A stretch of DNA of 64,000 bases from positions 62,001-126,000 of the forward strand of contig NZ_LQIX01000001.1 of NCBI RefSeq assembly GCF_001500045.1, in the 5' to 3' direction. Below the pieces are notes generated by a model. The model searched no databases. It worked only from the letters and a program-made list of their open reading frames with translations, and was not told where the DNA came from. Of the stretch, positions 6,988-15,512 are shown piece by piece. The DNA is from Mycobacterium sp. GA-1199. Its GTDB lineage: Bacteria > Actinomycetota > Actinomycetes > Mycobacteriales > Mycobacteriaceae. The translations under genes and the position numbers were made by a program. Each line of letters starts with the position of its first letter. The stretch's first letter is position 1.

Positions 6988-9381
6988 GTGACAAACCAGT
7001 TCTTGGAGCCCGCGCCGAGCAAGGCGGAACTCGCCATCTCCAAAGGCTGGGTCCAGGGCGTCGCCCTGGTCATGGTGTTCGGCTTCCTGATCATGGGTAT
7101 GCTGGCCGCCCGCACCTACTCCGACTCGATGCCGCAGCCACAGCGCGTCGTCGGACCCGACGGCCAAACGCTCTACACCGAGCAGGACATCACCGCCGGA
7201 CAGCAGATCTTCCTGCGCCGCGGGTTGCAGCAGTACGGGTCGGTGATGGGCCACGGCGGCTACCTCGGACCCGACTACACCGCCGAATACCTTCGCTTGT
7301 CGGCCGACCACGTCGGCCAGGAGCTGCGCGACGCCGGAGTGCAGGATCCGACCGCCGCCGTCGTCGAGATGATGCGGACCAACCGCTACGACGAGGCCAC
7401 CGGAACGCTGCAGTTCACCGCCGAGCAGGTGAGCGCATTCGAGAAGATCCGCGAGTACTACGCCGACTTCTTCGGCACCGACTCCACCGAGTACGGCCTC
7501 ATCCCGCAGGTCATCACCGACCCGCAGGAAATCAAGGAGCTGACAGCATTTTTCAGCTGGACCGCCTGGGCCAGTGCCGCCCAGCGTGACGGCCACTCCT
7601 ACTCCTACACCAACAACTGGCCGCCCGAACACCGCGTCAACAACACGCCCACGGCCGACATCCTGGTCTGGTCGGCGATGTCGCTCATCGCGCTGCTCGC
7701 CGGGCTCGGCGCGCTGTTCGCCCTCTACGGCCGGTGGAGCCGCAAGATCGGTTGGCACGCAACCGAAACCCCGTCCCTGAGGTTCCGCCAACCCGGTGAG
7801 GTCGCGATCACCCCGTCGCAGAAGGCGACCGCGTGGTTCTTCCTCGTCGTCGCGGTGCTCTTCCTCGGCCAGGCGATACTGGGCGGCGCGATCGAGCACT
7901 ACCGCGCCGAGCTGAGCAACTTCTTCGGTCTGGACCTGGCCCAGATTCTGCCGTTCAACCTGGCGCGGACCTGGCACGTCCAGCTGTCGTTGCTGTGGAC
8001 AGCGGCGTCCTTCCTCGCCGCGGGAATCTTCCTGGCACCGATCATCTCCGGCCGCGAACCCCGCCGCCAGTCCTGGCTGACCTACGGGCTGCTGGGCGCG
8101 TTGTTCGTCGTCGTCGCCGGCACACTGGTGGGCACCGCGCTGAGCACCTTCGGTGTCGACTGGGCCAAGGGCTCGATCTTCTTCGACCAGCAGTGGGAAT
8201 ACCTTGACCTGCCGCGCTTCTGGCAGGCGCTGCTCGTGATCGGGCTGTTCCTGTGGATGGCGATCATCTTCCGCGCGATCCGCTCGCGGCTGAAGACCGA
8301 GAGCAAGCTGAACATGCCGTGGCTGTTCTTCTACGCCGGGCTGGCAATCCCGGCGTTCTACGCCGTCGGCATGCTCGCCGGCACCGAAACTCATCTGACC
8401 GTCGCCGAATTCTGGCGGTTCTGGGTGGTGCACCTGTGGGTCGAGGACTTCCTCGAGCTGTTCACCACGGTCATGGTCGCCTACATCTTCGTGATGCTGG
8501 GCGTAGTGCGACGCAAGATCGCGATCCAGCTGATCTTCCTCGACGTCATCCTGTACTCGATGGGCGGCGTGATCGGCACGATGCACCACCTGTACTTCTC
8601 GGGAACCCCGGTGGAGCACATGGCCCTTGGCGCGTTCTTCTCCGCGCTGGAGGTCATCCCGCTGACGTTCCTGACCGTCGAGGCGTGGACATTCCTGCAG
8701 CTGGGTTCGCGGCAGCAGTCGCGCAGCAGCGCGCCGTTCCCGCACCGGTGGGCGGTGATGTTCCTGGTCGCCGTCGGCTTCTGGAACTTCGTGGGCGCAG
8801 GCATCTTCGGCTTCCTGATCAACCTGCCGATCGTGTCGTACTACCAGATCGGCACCGCGCTCACAGCCAACCACGCGCACGGCGCGATGATGGGCGTCTA
8901 CGGCATGCTCGCCGTCGGGTTGGCGCTGTTCGCGCTGCGCTACATCATCCCGCCGCAACGCTGGCCGGAGAAGCTGGCGAAGCTGTCGTTCTGGTCGCTC
9001 AACATCGGGTTGGCGTGGATGGTGTTCGCCACGCTGCTGCCGCTCGGTGTGCTGCAGCTGTGGCACTCGGTCAACGACGGCTACTACGAGGCCCGCACGT
9101 TGAACTACATCACCCAGTCGGGCAACGTCGTGCTCGAGTGGCTGCGCATGCCCGGTGACTTCTTGTTCATCCTCGGTGGTGTCCTGCCGTTCCTCTGGAT
9201 CGCTTGGCTCGGTGTGCGTTACGGCATCAAGGCGACCACGCACACGCTGCCCGCCGAGACGTTGTTCGTCGAGGAACACGCCCACGCCGAGGAGGACCGC
9301 ACCGGTATGGCGGTACCGGGACGCAGCCGCTATGCCTCGGACCGACGGGTGACGCCCGACGAAAGCGGTGAGGGCCCGTGA
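6988..9381 (+). CDS. norB: Quinol-type nitric oxide reductase (qNOR), large subunit
   Basis: 797 aa from the GTG at 6988, chosen because GGAAGG lies 8 nt upstream; a longer frame from 6925 adds an unlikely extension. An N-terminal TM anchor and periplasmic cytochrome-c-like region without heme c motifs precedes about 12 TM helices of the heme-copper oxidase fold. The heme/FeB histidines are visible in RTWHVQLSLLW (about residue 329), HLWVEDFLELF with its Glu (about 481), GTMHHLYFSG (about 530) and TANHAHGAMMGVYGM (about 630). It reduces 2 NO to N2O with quinol electrons in the cytoplasmic membrane, detoxifying NO. It overlaps the next gene by 4 bp (GTGA). Confidence 0.93.
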   Translation: MTNQFLEPAPSKAELAISKGWVQGVALVMVFGFLIMGMLAARTYSDSMPQPQRVVGPDGQTLYTEQDITAGQQIFLRRGLQQYGSVMGHGGYLGPDYTAEYLRLSADHVGQELRDAGVQDPTAAVVEMMRTNRYDEATGTLQFTAEQVSAFEKIREYYADFFGTDSTEYGLIPQVITDPQEIKELTAFFSWTAWASAAQRDGHSYSYTNNWPPEHRVNNTPTADILVWSAMSLIALLAGLGALFALYGRWSRKIGWHATETPSLRFRQPGEVAITPSQKATAWFFLVVAVLFLGQAILGGAIEHYRAELSNFFGLDLAQILPFNLARTWHVQLSLLWTAASFLAAGIFLAPIISGREPRRQSWLTYGLLGALFVVVAGTLVGTALSTFGVDWAKGSIFFDQQWEYLDLPRFWQALLVIGLFLWMAIIFRAIRSRLKTESKLNMPWLFFYAGLAIPAFYAVGMLAGTETHLTVAEFWRFWVVHLWVEDFLELFTTVMVAYIFVMLGVVRRKIAIQLIFLDVILYSMGGVIGTMHHLYFSGTPVEHMALGAFFSALEVIPLTFLTVEAWTFLQLGSRQQSRSSAPFPHRWAVMFLVAVGFWNFVGAGIFGFLINLPIVSYYQIGTALTANHAHGAMMGVYGMLAVGLALFALRYIIPPQRWPEKLAKLSFWSLNIGLAWMVFATLLPLGVLQLWHSVNDGYYEARTLNYITQSGNVVLEWLRMPGDFLFILGGVLPFLWIAWLGVRYGIKATTHTLPAETLFVEEHAHAEEDRTGMAVPGRSRYASDRRVTPDESGEGP

Positions 9382-10022
9382 TCGCCGGCATCGGGATCGC
9401 CGCGTGGCTGACGATCGGCTACGCGGTCGTTCTCGTCGCCATCGCTTACGGCATCGACACGTTCGCCCGCCGTGCCGCGGCCAAGGTCGAGGGGCACCGC
9501 ACGGGCGCGTTCGTCTACCACGAAGACCACGATGCCTGGCAGTGTCCGGAGGACCAGTGGTTGTGGCCCACGTCCTTTGACCCCGACAACCGGGTCATGC
9601 GTTACCGGGGGACCCCGTCGATCTGCAACGCCTGCCCGGTCAAGCACACCTGTACCTCGTCGCACGACGGTCGCGAGGTGAGCCGCGCGATCGACAGTTG
9701 GCCGGCGTCGGAGGCCGCGCGCTTCCACCGCGGAATCGCCTGCGCCGTCAGCGCCATCGCGGTGATCCTGCCGTTGGCGACGGCCCTGGCTGCCGACACC
9801 GCACCGGAGGCGCTGCTGCTGTTGGGCTCCGCGGTCGTGGTCGGTGTGATGAGTCTGCCGCTGTGGTCGCACCTGCGACGCACCCCGGCCGTTCCTGACG
9901 GGGTGGTGTTCCAGTCGCTCGACGAGAACCTCGAGGAACGAAAGCGGCTGGCCGAAGCGGAGATCCGGCGTCGTAGTTCGTATGCGTCCGACCGGCGGAA
10001 TGAGCCGCGGGAGGTGCTCTGA
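9378..10022 (+). CDS. Membrane protein with CxxC-type cysteine motif, qNOR operon
   Basis: 214 aa. One N-terminal TM helix (about 3-25) and two more at about 120-160 flank a soluble loop containing WQCPEDQWLWP and SICNACPVKHTCTSS. The four cysteines (C-x2-C-x5-C plus an earlier C) could bind an Fe-S cluster or zinc. The CPVKHTC signature resembles cysteine motifs seen after some transposase or SPASM-like domains, but nothing else here is transposase-like. GTGA overlap with the qNOR gene and ATGA-type coupling to the slipin imply one operon. It is perhaps a redox accessory to qNOR; that is inference. Confidence 0.8.
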   Translation: MIAGIGIAAWLTIGYAVVLVAIAYGIDTFARRAAAKVEGHRTGAFVYHEDHDAWQCPEDQWLWPTSFDPDNRVMRYRGTPSICNACPVKHTCTSSHDGREVSRAIDSWPASEAARFHRGIACAVSAIAVILPLATALAADTAPEALLLLGSAVVVGVMSLPLWSHLRRTPAVPDGVVFQSLDENLEERKRLAEAEIRRRSSYASDRRNEPREVL

Positions 10023-10849
10023 TGGACCCCTGGATGGTGGTTGTGGTGTTCTTCGCGATCGTGCTGCTGGCGGCGGCGGTCGCATCGATACGCGTGGTCA
10101 AGGAGTACGAGCGTGGTGTGGCGTTTCGTCTCGGCCGGCTGCGCGGACCCCTGGGGCCGGGCATCGTCGTCGTGCTTCCGGGCGTCGACAAGCTCGTGCG
10201 CGTCGACCTGCGAACGGTGACGCTGACGATCCCGCCGCAGGAGGTCATCACCCGCGACAACGTCACCGCGCGCGTCAATGCCGTGGTGTTGTTCCGGGTG
10301 ACCGATCCCATGAAATCGGTGATGGCCGTGGAGAACTTCGCGATCGCGACGTCGCAGATCGCGCAAACCACGCTGCGTTCGGTCGTGGGCCGCGCCGACC
10401 TCGACACGCTGCTCGCGCACCGCGCCGATCTCAACGAGGACCTCGCGGCGTCGATCGCCAAACAGACCGAACCATGGGGGATCGTCGTCGAGGTCGTCGA
10501 GATCAAGGACGTCGAGATCCCCGAGATGATGCAGCGCGCGATGGCCCGCGAGGCCGAGGCCGAACGGGAACGGCGCGCCAAGGTGATCAGCGCGCGCGGC
10601 GAACTGCAGGCGTCGACGGAACTGCGCGATGCGGCGATCACGCTCAGCGAGAGCCCGGCGTCGCTGCAACTGAGATATCTGCAGACGCTGCTCGAACTCG
10701 GCGCCGACCAGAACTCCACCGTCGTCTTCCCGATCCCCATGGACATCGTGCGCCCGTTCCTCGAAGCTTCACGGTCGGACAAGGCCGTCGACGCCGGCGG
10801 CCCCAGTGAGGCGGTTCCCCACATCAGGAGGGTGAAATCCGATGAGTAA
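10022..10849 (+). CDS. Slipin / stomatin-like SPFH (band 7) protein
   Basis: 275 aa: an N-terminal TM helix (about 5-24), then a SPFH domain with VVKEYERGVAFRLGRLRGP and LPGVDKLVRVDLRT, and a C-terminal coiled coil rich in Ala/Glu/Arg (about 170-210, REAEAERERRAKVI). Such proteins organise membrane microdomains and often pair with NfeD-type partners, which are absent here. It sits in an operon with qNOR upstream and a two-TM protein overlapping downstream, suggesting a scaffold for the reductase (inference). Confidence 0.9.
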   Translation: MDPWMVVVVFFAIVLLAAAVASIRVVKEYERGVAFRLGRLRGPLGPGIVVVLPGVDKLVRVDLRTVTLTIPPQEVITRDNVTARVNAVVLFRVTDPMKSVMAVENFAIATSQIAQTTLRSVVGRADLDTLLAHRADLNEDLAASIAKQTEPWGIVVEVVEIKDVEIPEMMQRAMAREAEAERERRAKVISARGELQASTELRDAAITLSESPASLQLRYLQTLLELGADQNSTVVFPIPMDIVRPFLEASRSDKAVDAGGPSEAVPHIRRVKSDE

Positions 10850-11174
10850 CACCACACCTGACCCCGCGACGGTCGGCGAGACGGACGACGCCTTGGACGA
10901 CGGCCGTCCCGTCGTGCTCGAGCCGACGCCACCCGGGCTGTGGCGGGCACTGCTGGGAACGGCGGTCGCCGTGCTGGCGCCGCTGTTCGGGTTTCTGGTC
11001 GGCGGCATCTTCGGAGCCGGAACCACCGGCGACTCCGTCGATCCGATGTTCCTGTCGCTGTTCGCCGGCATCGTGATCGGCGGCGTCGGGGTGCTCGTGG
11101 CGCTCTCGGGTGGCGCGCGGTTGTGGCGGCACTTTCACCGGCAGGACGCGCTCCAGGAGACCGAGGGTATATAA
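10842..11174 (+). CDS. Small two-TM membrane protein at end of qNOR operon
   Basis: 110 aa. An acidic N-terminus of about 30 residues is followed by two membrane helices (about 36-58 and 67-90) and a short basic tail. It overlaps the slipin gene by 8 bp and is the last gene of the unit. It has no recognised motif. It could be a partner of the slipin. Confidence 0.75.
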   Translation: MSNTTPDPATVGETDDALDDGRPVVLEPTPPGLWRALLGTAVAVLAPLFGFLVGGIFGAGTTGDSVDPMFLSLFAGIVIGGVGVLVALSGGARLWRHFHRQDALQETEGI

Positions 11175-11198
11175 CAGATCTCGACCGAAATCTACGGT

Positions 11199-11324
11199 GT
11201 GACAGTCGAAATCGCATCGCTCGCCGACGTGATCCGTTCGAAGCAGGCCGCCAACCGGCCGAAGGATCACCGCGTTTTGCCGACGCTGCGGGAGCTGCTC
11301 GCCCGCCGCGGCGAACGGCGGTAG
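11199..11324 (+). pseudogene. 41-aa C-terminal remnant of a nucleotidyltransferase-like protein
   Basis: A GTG at 11199 opens a 41-codon frame, VTVEIASLADVIRSKQAANR followed by PKDHRVLPTLRELLARRGERR. It resembles the C-terminal tail of small nucleotidyltransferase-fold proteins of the AbiEii/DUF6036 kind, which end in a VASLxDVIxSKxAAxRPKD motif. The catalytic N-terminal part is missing: upstream lies the stop of the previous gene 25 bp away. It is most likely a decayed fragment; a free-standing small protein cannot be excluded. Confidence 0.5.
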
Positions 11325-12275
11325 TCAGGTGTCGAGCAGCGTGACGCCCTCGCGCCAGGCGGTGAGGACATCCTCGACGCGGTCGTACACCCGCGCCCTG
11401 GCGGCATCGCGGTCGACACCCGACATCAGCAGGTCGTCGTATTCGGTGTCGATGTGGCGGATCGACGCGGCGACGGCAAGTCGGACCGCTTCGGGTTCCA
11501 AACTCCGTGCCGCAGCGCTGCGGCCCACCCTGCCGCTGCCGCGGGCCGCGGTGTGCATCGCGATCGCCTCCGCACGGTCCGGGGGACACCCGGGGAACTG
11601 CTCACGGATCGCGGCGGCGAACTCGCCCTGGAAGCGCACGTCTTCATCGGCGCGACGAATCCTGTCGCGATCGCGGCGCCTTGCCCGTAAGTCCGCGTCC
11701 GACAGGCATTCTCGCGCGGCCTGTTCGATGGCTGCCGACTCCACCAGGACGCCTTGTCGTTCGTAGCGATGACGTCGCCTGGCCCAGCGCACCACGACCG
11801 CGGACAACCGGCTGGCCTTCTTGGCGCGACGGGTGAGCGCGGCGTCACCGGACGGCAGGAATTCGAGATGGCCGAGGTCGGCGCAGTCGAGGCACAGGGT
11901 GCCGGCCGTGCCCTGGACCAGCAGATCGCCGGGGTCATGAGCGTCGCCGCACGACGAACAGTCCCAGGGGTTGTGCGGCGAGATCACGACGATGTCGCGG
12001 GGACGCGGTTGTCCGCGCACCGGCTCGACGTGGCCCGCCGTCGCCCAATACGTGCGGTAGGCCTGTTCGACGTCGGGGTCGCCTTCGGCGGTAAAGACCA
12101 GATCGCCATAGGTGGCCTCACGCTGTTCGAGCCCGCGCTCTTCGGCCCAGCGCCGCAATGCCTCCGCGGCTTCCACGACCTTGTCCCCGCCGACCTGTAC
12201 GCACATCTCCAGCCGCGGAACTCGGCCCCGCTCCCACCGCTCGACGTTCGGTTGCGCAAGCCAGCCCAGTTCCAC
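11325..12275 (-). CDS. DUF2293 protein, N-terminus interrupted by an in-frame TGA
   Basis: 316 aa from a GTG at 12275. It has a CSSC...CLDC zinc-binding pair (about 105-132), LPSGDAALTRRAKKAS, a basic helix, and a C-terminal DUF2293 domain with FPGCPPDRAEAIAMHTA. The same frame continues upstream: ATG at 12359, 17 more codons (MANVKTRVARAADAVLAE), a TGA at 12303-12305, then GAVRTIDVLVELGWL leading into the listed protein. Relatives run straight through this region, so the TGA is an in-frame nonsense codon in an otherwise intact gene. Either the product is made from the weak internal start or the gene is dead. The biological role of the family is unknown. Confidence 0.7.
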   Translation of the reverse strand: MELGWLAQPNVERWERGRVPRLEMCVQVGGDKVVEAAEALRRWAEERGLEQREATYGDLVFTAEGDPDVEQAYRTYWATAGHVEPVRGQPRPRDIVVISPHNPWDCSSCGDAHDPGDLLVQGTAGTLCLDCADLGHLEFLPSGDAALTRRAKKASRLSAVVVRWARRRHRYERQGVLVESAAIEQAARECLSDADLRARRRDRDRIRRADEDVRFQGEFAAAIREQFPGCPPDRAEAIAMHTAARGSGRVGRSAAARSLEPEAVRLAVAASIRHIDTEYDDLLMSGVDRDAARARVYDRVEDVLTAWREGVTLLDT

Positions 12276-12403
12276 GAGAACGTCGATGGTTCGGACCGCT
12301 CCTCATTCGGCCAGCACCGCATCTGCCGCGCGGGCGACGCGCGTCTTCACGTTCGCCATGAGCCGACGTTACTTCTCGTGGGTGACATCGCCGAACGGGA
12401 CGC

Positions 12404-12422
12404 GTGGTATCAAAGTGGTATC
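12404..12422. promoter_or_regulatory. Tandem direct repeat upstream of the RHH/Doc pair
   Basis: GTGGTATC occurs twice (12404-12411 and 12415-12422), one helical turn apart, 10 bp before the antitoxin ATG. Antitoxins of this type autoregulate by binding repeats over their promoter, so this is the operator candidate. It also overlaps AT-rich -10-like bases. Confidence 0.5.
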
Positions 12423-12431
12423 GTCACGCGC

Positions 12432-12638
12432 ATGGGCATGACATTGCGGACCAGCGAGAAGCAGGCGGAAGCGCTTCGCCGACAGGCCGAGGCCGAGGGG
12501 CGTTCCATGCAAGCGGTGGCGCTGTCAGCCATCGACGAGTATATCGAGCGCCGCGCGCATCAAAACGACGTAAAGACAGTGTTAGACAAGGTAGTCGAAC
12601 GTGAACAAGGTGTGCTGCGGCGACTCGCAGACACATGA
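12432..12638 (+). CDS. RHH-type antitoxin of a Doc toxin-antitoxin pair
   Basis: 68 aa. The N-terminus MGMTLRTSEKQAEALRRQA is a ribbon-helix-helix DNA-binding fold, followed by a Glu/Arg-rich helical tail (about 35-68) expected to wrap the toxin. It overlaps the Doc gene by 4 bp (ATGA), the typical coupling of an antitoxin-first TA operon. It should neutralise Doc and repress its own promoter through the repeats just upstream. Confidence 0.85.
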   Translation: MGMTLRTSEKQAEALRRQAEAEGRSMQAVALSAIDEYIERRAHQNDVKTVLDKVVEREQGVLRRLADT

Positions 12639-13009
12639 CCGTCTACCTGGACCTCGATGACTTGTTGCTGATCGCGGCGCGGGCGATCTCCAGTGAGGTG
12701 GTAGTCAGGGACTACGGCTTGCTGGAAGCGGCGGTGGCGCGGCCCAGGACCACCGTCGCCGGGGCCGACGCCTATCCCGACATCCACACCAAGGCGGCTG
12801 CCGTGCTGCATTCCCTCTGCCGCAATCATGCACTCGTCGACGGCAACAAGCGGCTGGCGTGGACGGCTTGTCAGGTGTTTCTCGGCCTCAACGGTGAGTG
12901 GGTGATGGCAGGCGAGGACGCTCGTTTCGACTTCATGATCGCTATCGCTTCGGGTGCGATCGACGACGTACCCGAGATCGCGACACCGTTGAGGACATGG
13001 TGCGCCTGA
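12635..13009 (+). CDS. doc: Doc-family (Fic fold) death-on-curing toxin
   Basis: 124 aa, the usual length for Doc. The active-site loop reads HALVDGNKR (H65, D69, N71, K72, R73), matching the Doc/Fic motif HxFx[D/N]xNKR with Val in place of Phe. Doc toxins phosphorylate EF-Tu and stop translation; true Fic enzymes AMPylate. The short length and the HxxxDGNKR loop favour Doc. It is encoded with its RHH antitoxin overlapping upstream, and ends 8 bp from the convergent helicase gene. Confidence 0.9.
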   Translation: MTVYLDLDDLLLIAARAISSEVVVRDYGLLEAAVARPRTTVAGADAYPDIHTKAAAVLHSLCRNHALVDGNKRLAWTACQVFLGLNGEWVMAGEDARFDFMIAIASGAIDDVPEIATPLRTWCA

Positions 13010-13016
13010 AACCCGG

Positions 13017-15353
13017 TTAGCGATCGGCCAGCCACGCGAAGAACTCCTCGGCGGTGAACACCGGCTTGCCGTACTCCTGCGCCTTGCGCGCCTTACCCGA
13101 CTGCGTGCCCGCCTCGGCCGTCACCAGCACCTCGCACCGCGTCTTGGTCACCGACCGCACCGGTTTCAGGCCTGCCTTCGCAGCCATCCGCTCGATCTCG
13201 TCGCGTTCCACCACGTGGCCGTTCGGGTCCAAAGCCGTTCCCGTGAAACAGATCCGCGCGCCGGGCGCCAGTGCTTCGCCGATGTCGTGGCGGGCGACCA
13301 ACTCCGCGTCGCCGACCACGTCGACGCCCAGCAGCTCCGACACCGCGTGCAGGCGCGCCACCACGTCGTCGGGCAGCAACGTCCGGGAGGCCGCCGCACG
13401 CAACTGATCCGCGACCGTCGACCGCGCCGCCGCATCCCACGACGAGTCGAGGTCCCGGTGCACCGATGCGCCCAACAGCACCGCGCCCACGTCGCGGCTG
13501 ATCCTCAACAGCGCCGACAACCCGGGTAGATGCTCGGCCGTCGGCGTCGGCACGTCCGGGTCGCGGCTGACCAGTAGGCCCGAAACCGACTCCGCCGGTT
13601 CGGGTTCCTCGAACGGCGACGAACCCTCCTCGACGTCCGCGGCAGCCAACGCCCCCAGCGCCGACCGCGCACGTTCCAACGCCGTCCGCCCTGTCACGCG
13701 CGCTCCGCGCAGTTCGACGCCCAGCGGCATCGGCGTGACGTGGCCGAGGCGTTTGAGCTCGAAGTCGATCAGTCCGAGCGTCTCGTCCACTCCCGGCGCG
13801 ACGGGCGTGCAGCCGGCCAGCATCGGGGCGATCACCGCCCAGGCTTCGCGCAGCGTCGGCGCCAGCAGCACGTCGGACACGCTGATGCCGTAAGCGTTTC
13901 GCGCATCGGCCAGATCACGCTGGGGGTTGACCAGCGTGGAGACGGCGGTACCGTCGTCGAAGGCCACCGCCAGCTCCACCGGCCGCGGCCGCGACATCCG
14001 TCCTTCGTCGCCGACGGTGAGCATGCCGATCGCGCAGTACTTGCGCGCCGCGGCACCGCCGATCGAGCTGCGCAGGAAGCGGGCGATGCGCCGGTCAGTC
14101 TTCAAATCCTTCGGCAGCACAGGACGTTTCAGCACCAGCCCCGCCAGCGAAGTGCACCGGCTCAACGCCACGTACAGCTGACCCGTGGAGAACATGCCGC
14201 CGGTGAGATCGACGACGACCCGCTCCAGCGTCTGCCCCTGGCTCTTGTGGATCGTGATCGCCCACGCCAGCTTGAAAGGCAGCTGCGTGAACGTGCCGAT
14301 CACCTCACGACGCAGCGTGCCGCCGTCGACCACCGGGCGCGTCGCCTCCCACGTGAACGGCGTGACCTCCGCGCATGATCCGTTGGCGAACTCGACCTCG
14401 ACGACGACGCCGTAGCGGTCGTAGCCGACGCCGACGACTCGCCCGATCGAGCCGTTGACCCACCGGTCGCCCTGGTCGTTGTTGAGCATCATCACCTGCG
14501 CGCCGACCTTGAAGCGCAGTTCGTCCTCGATAGGTTTGTCGAACAGCGACAGGTCGCCGGACTCGCGGGCGCGGTGCATCATCTCGTCGCCGTCGAGCCG
14601 CTCGAGATGCTGGCGGTTGCGTGCGGTCACGAGCCGATTGGTCGGCGCGAGCGTCAGCCAGAACTCGCCGTCGGGCGGGATGAAGTCCTTGTCGGCGCGG
14701 GCGTTGAGCTGCTCCTCGGCGTGGCCGAGCAGGACGCCTTCGCGAATCTCGTTGAGAATCGCGGTCATCCGGTCGTCGCCGAGCTGGCGGAAGACCGTCG
14801 TCAACGAAATGGTGGGGAAGTCCTCGCGGGCGAAATTGCGGGCGGAGAAGAAGTAGGGCGTCTCGTGGACCGTCGAGAAGTAGGCCTCTTCGCCGTCGCC
14901 GACCACCGGCGGAAGCTGGTAGAGGTCGCCGACGAGCACGATCTGCACGCCGCCGAACGGCACGCCCGGCTCCGGTCCGTGGCGCTCCAGCGCCGTGGCG
15001 ACCATGTCGAAGACATCGGCGCGGACCATGGACGCCTCGTCGATGATCAATGTCTGCAGCGACGCCAGCGTCCTGGCGAAACGGCCCGGCCGGTACTGAC
15101 CGCCGGTGACGTCGCCCAGCGTCGTCGTCGCACGGAAGCCGAACAGCCGGTGGATGGTGTAGCCGTCGACGTTGAGCGCCGCGATCCCCGTCGGCGCGAC
15201 CACCACGACGTTGCGGTCCGTCTCCGCCATGAAGCGACGGATCAGCGTCGACTTGCCGGTGCCCGCCTTGCCCGTGAGAAACAGATGCTTGCCGCCGGCC
15301 AGGAGCGCCAAGGCCTCCCGGAACTCGTCGGTGAGGATCAGATCCCCGCTCAC
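13017..15353 (-). CDS. Pif1-like helicase with degenerate exonuclease and C-terminal BRCT domains
   Basis: 778 aa from a GTG at 15353 (VSGDLILTDEFREAL). Residues 1-430 are a RecD2/Pif1-type superfamily 1 helicase with Walker A GKAGTGKST, LIIDEASMV (Walker B), VLVGDLYQLPPV and TIHKSQGQTLERVVVDL. Residues about 450-550 follow the DnaQ/RNase T pattern (VNPQRDLADARNAYGI, then APTLREAW), but the DxE and late FD metal ligands are absent, so nuclease activity is unlikely. Residues about 690-778 form a BRCT domain (ICFTGTALDPNGH ending in AEEFFAWLADR). It probably acts in DNA repair or replication-fork processing. The longer frame to 15947 has no start support. Confidence 0.88.
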   Translation of the reverse strand: MSGDLILTDEFREALALLAGGKHLFLTGKAGTGKSTLIRRFMAETDRNVVVVAPTGIAALNVDGYTIHRLFGFRATTTLGDVTGGQYRPGRFARTLASLQTLIIDEASMVRADVFDMVATALERHGPEPGVPFGGVQIVLVGDLYQLPPVVGDGEEAYFSTVHETPYFFSARNFAREDFPTISLTTVFRQLGDDRMTAILNEIREGVLLGHAEEQLNARADKDFIPPDGEFWLTLAPTNRLVTARNRQHLERLDGDEMMHRARESGDLSLFDKPIEDELRFKVGAQVMMLNNDQGDRWVNGSIGRVVGVGYDRYGVVVEVEFANGSCAEVTPFTWEATRPVVDGGTLRREVIGTFTQLPFKLAWAITIHKSQGQTLERVVVDLTGGMFSTGQLYVALSRCTSLAGLVLKRPVLPKDLKTDRRIARFLRSSIGGAAARKYCAIGMLTVGDEGRMSRPRPVELAVAFDDGTAVSTLVNPQRDLADARNAYGISVSDVLLAPTLREAWAVIAPMLAGCTPVAPGVDETLGLIDFELKRLGHVTPMPLGVELRGARVTGRTALERARSALGALAAADVEEGSSPFEEPEPAESVSGLLVSRDPDVPTPTAEHLPGLSALLRISRDVGAVLLGASVHRDLDSSWDAAARSTVADQLRAAASRTLLPDDVVARLHAVSELLGVDVVGDAELVARHDIGEALAPGARICFTGTALDPNGHVVERDEIERMAAKAGLKPVRSVTKTRCEVLVTAEAGTQSGKARKAQEYGKPVFTAEEFFAWLADR

Positions 15354-15512
15354 GGGTCGGACAGTACCTCGTGGCTTCAGCGCGCAGTTGGCGACGCTCG
15401 ACTCTGGCCTGGCGCATCTGCACAGCGACGTGGCAGTCCTCATCGCCTGATCTACGCGGCGGATGGGCGTCGGTTCTGCCGACTCCCGCCCGCACGCGGC
15501 ACACTGGAGGGC

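Noticed and set aside
6943..9285. 780-aa minus-strand frame opposite the nitric oxide reductase gene
   Set aside because: Low-complexity Arg/Gln/Glu-rich sequence with no family features, fully antisense to a clear membrane enzyme; a product of high-GC codon bias.
12303..12305. TGA in the DUF2293 gene as selenocysteine
   Set aside because: No SECIS-like hairpin was seen just downstream, the site is not a redox motif, and relatives are not selenoproteins.
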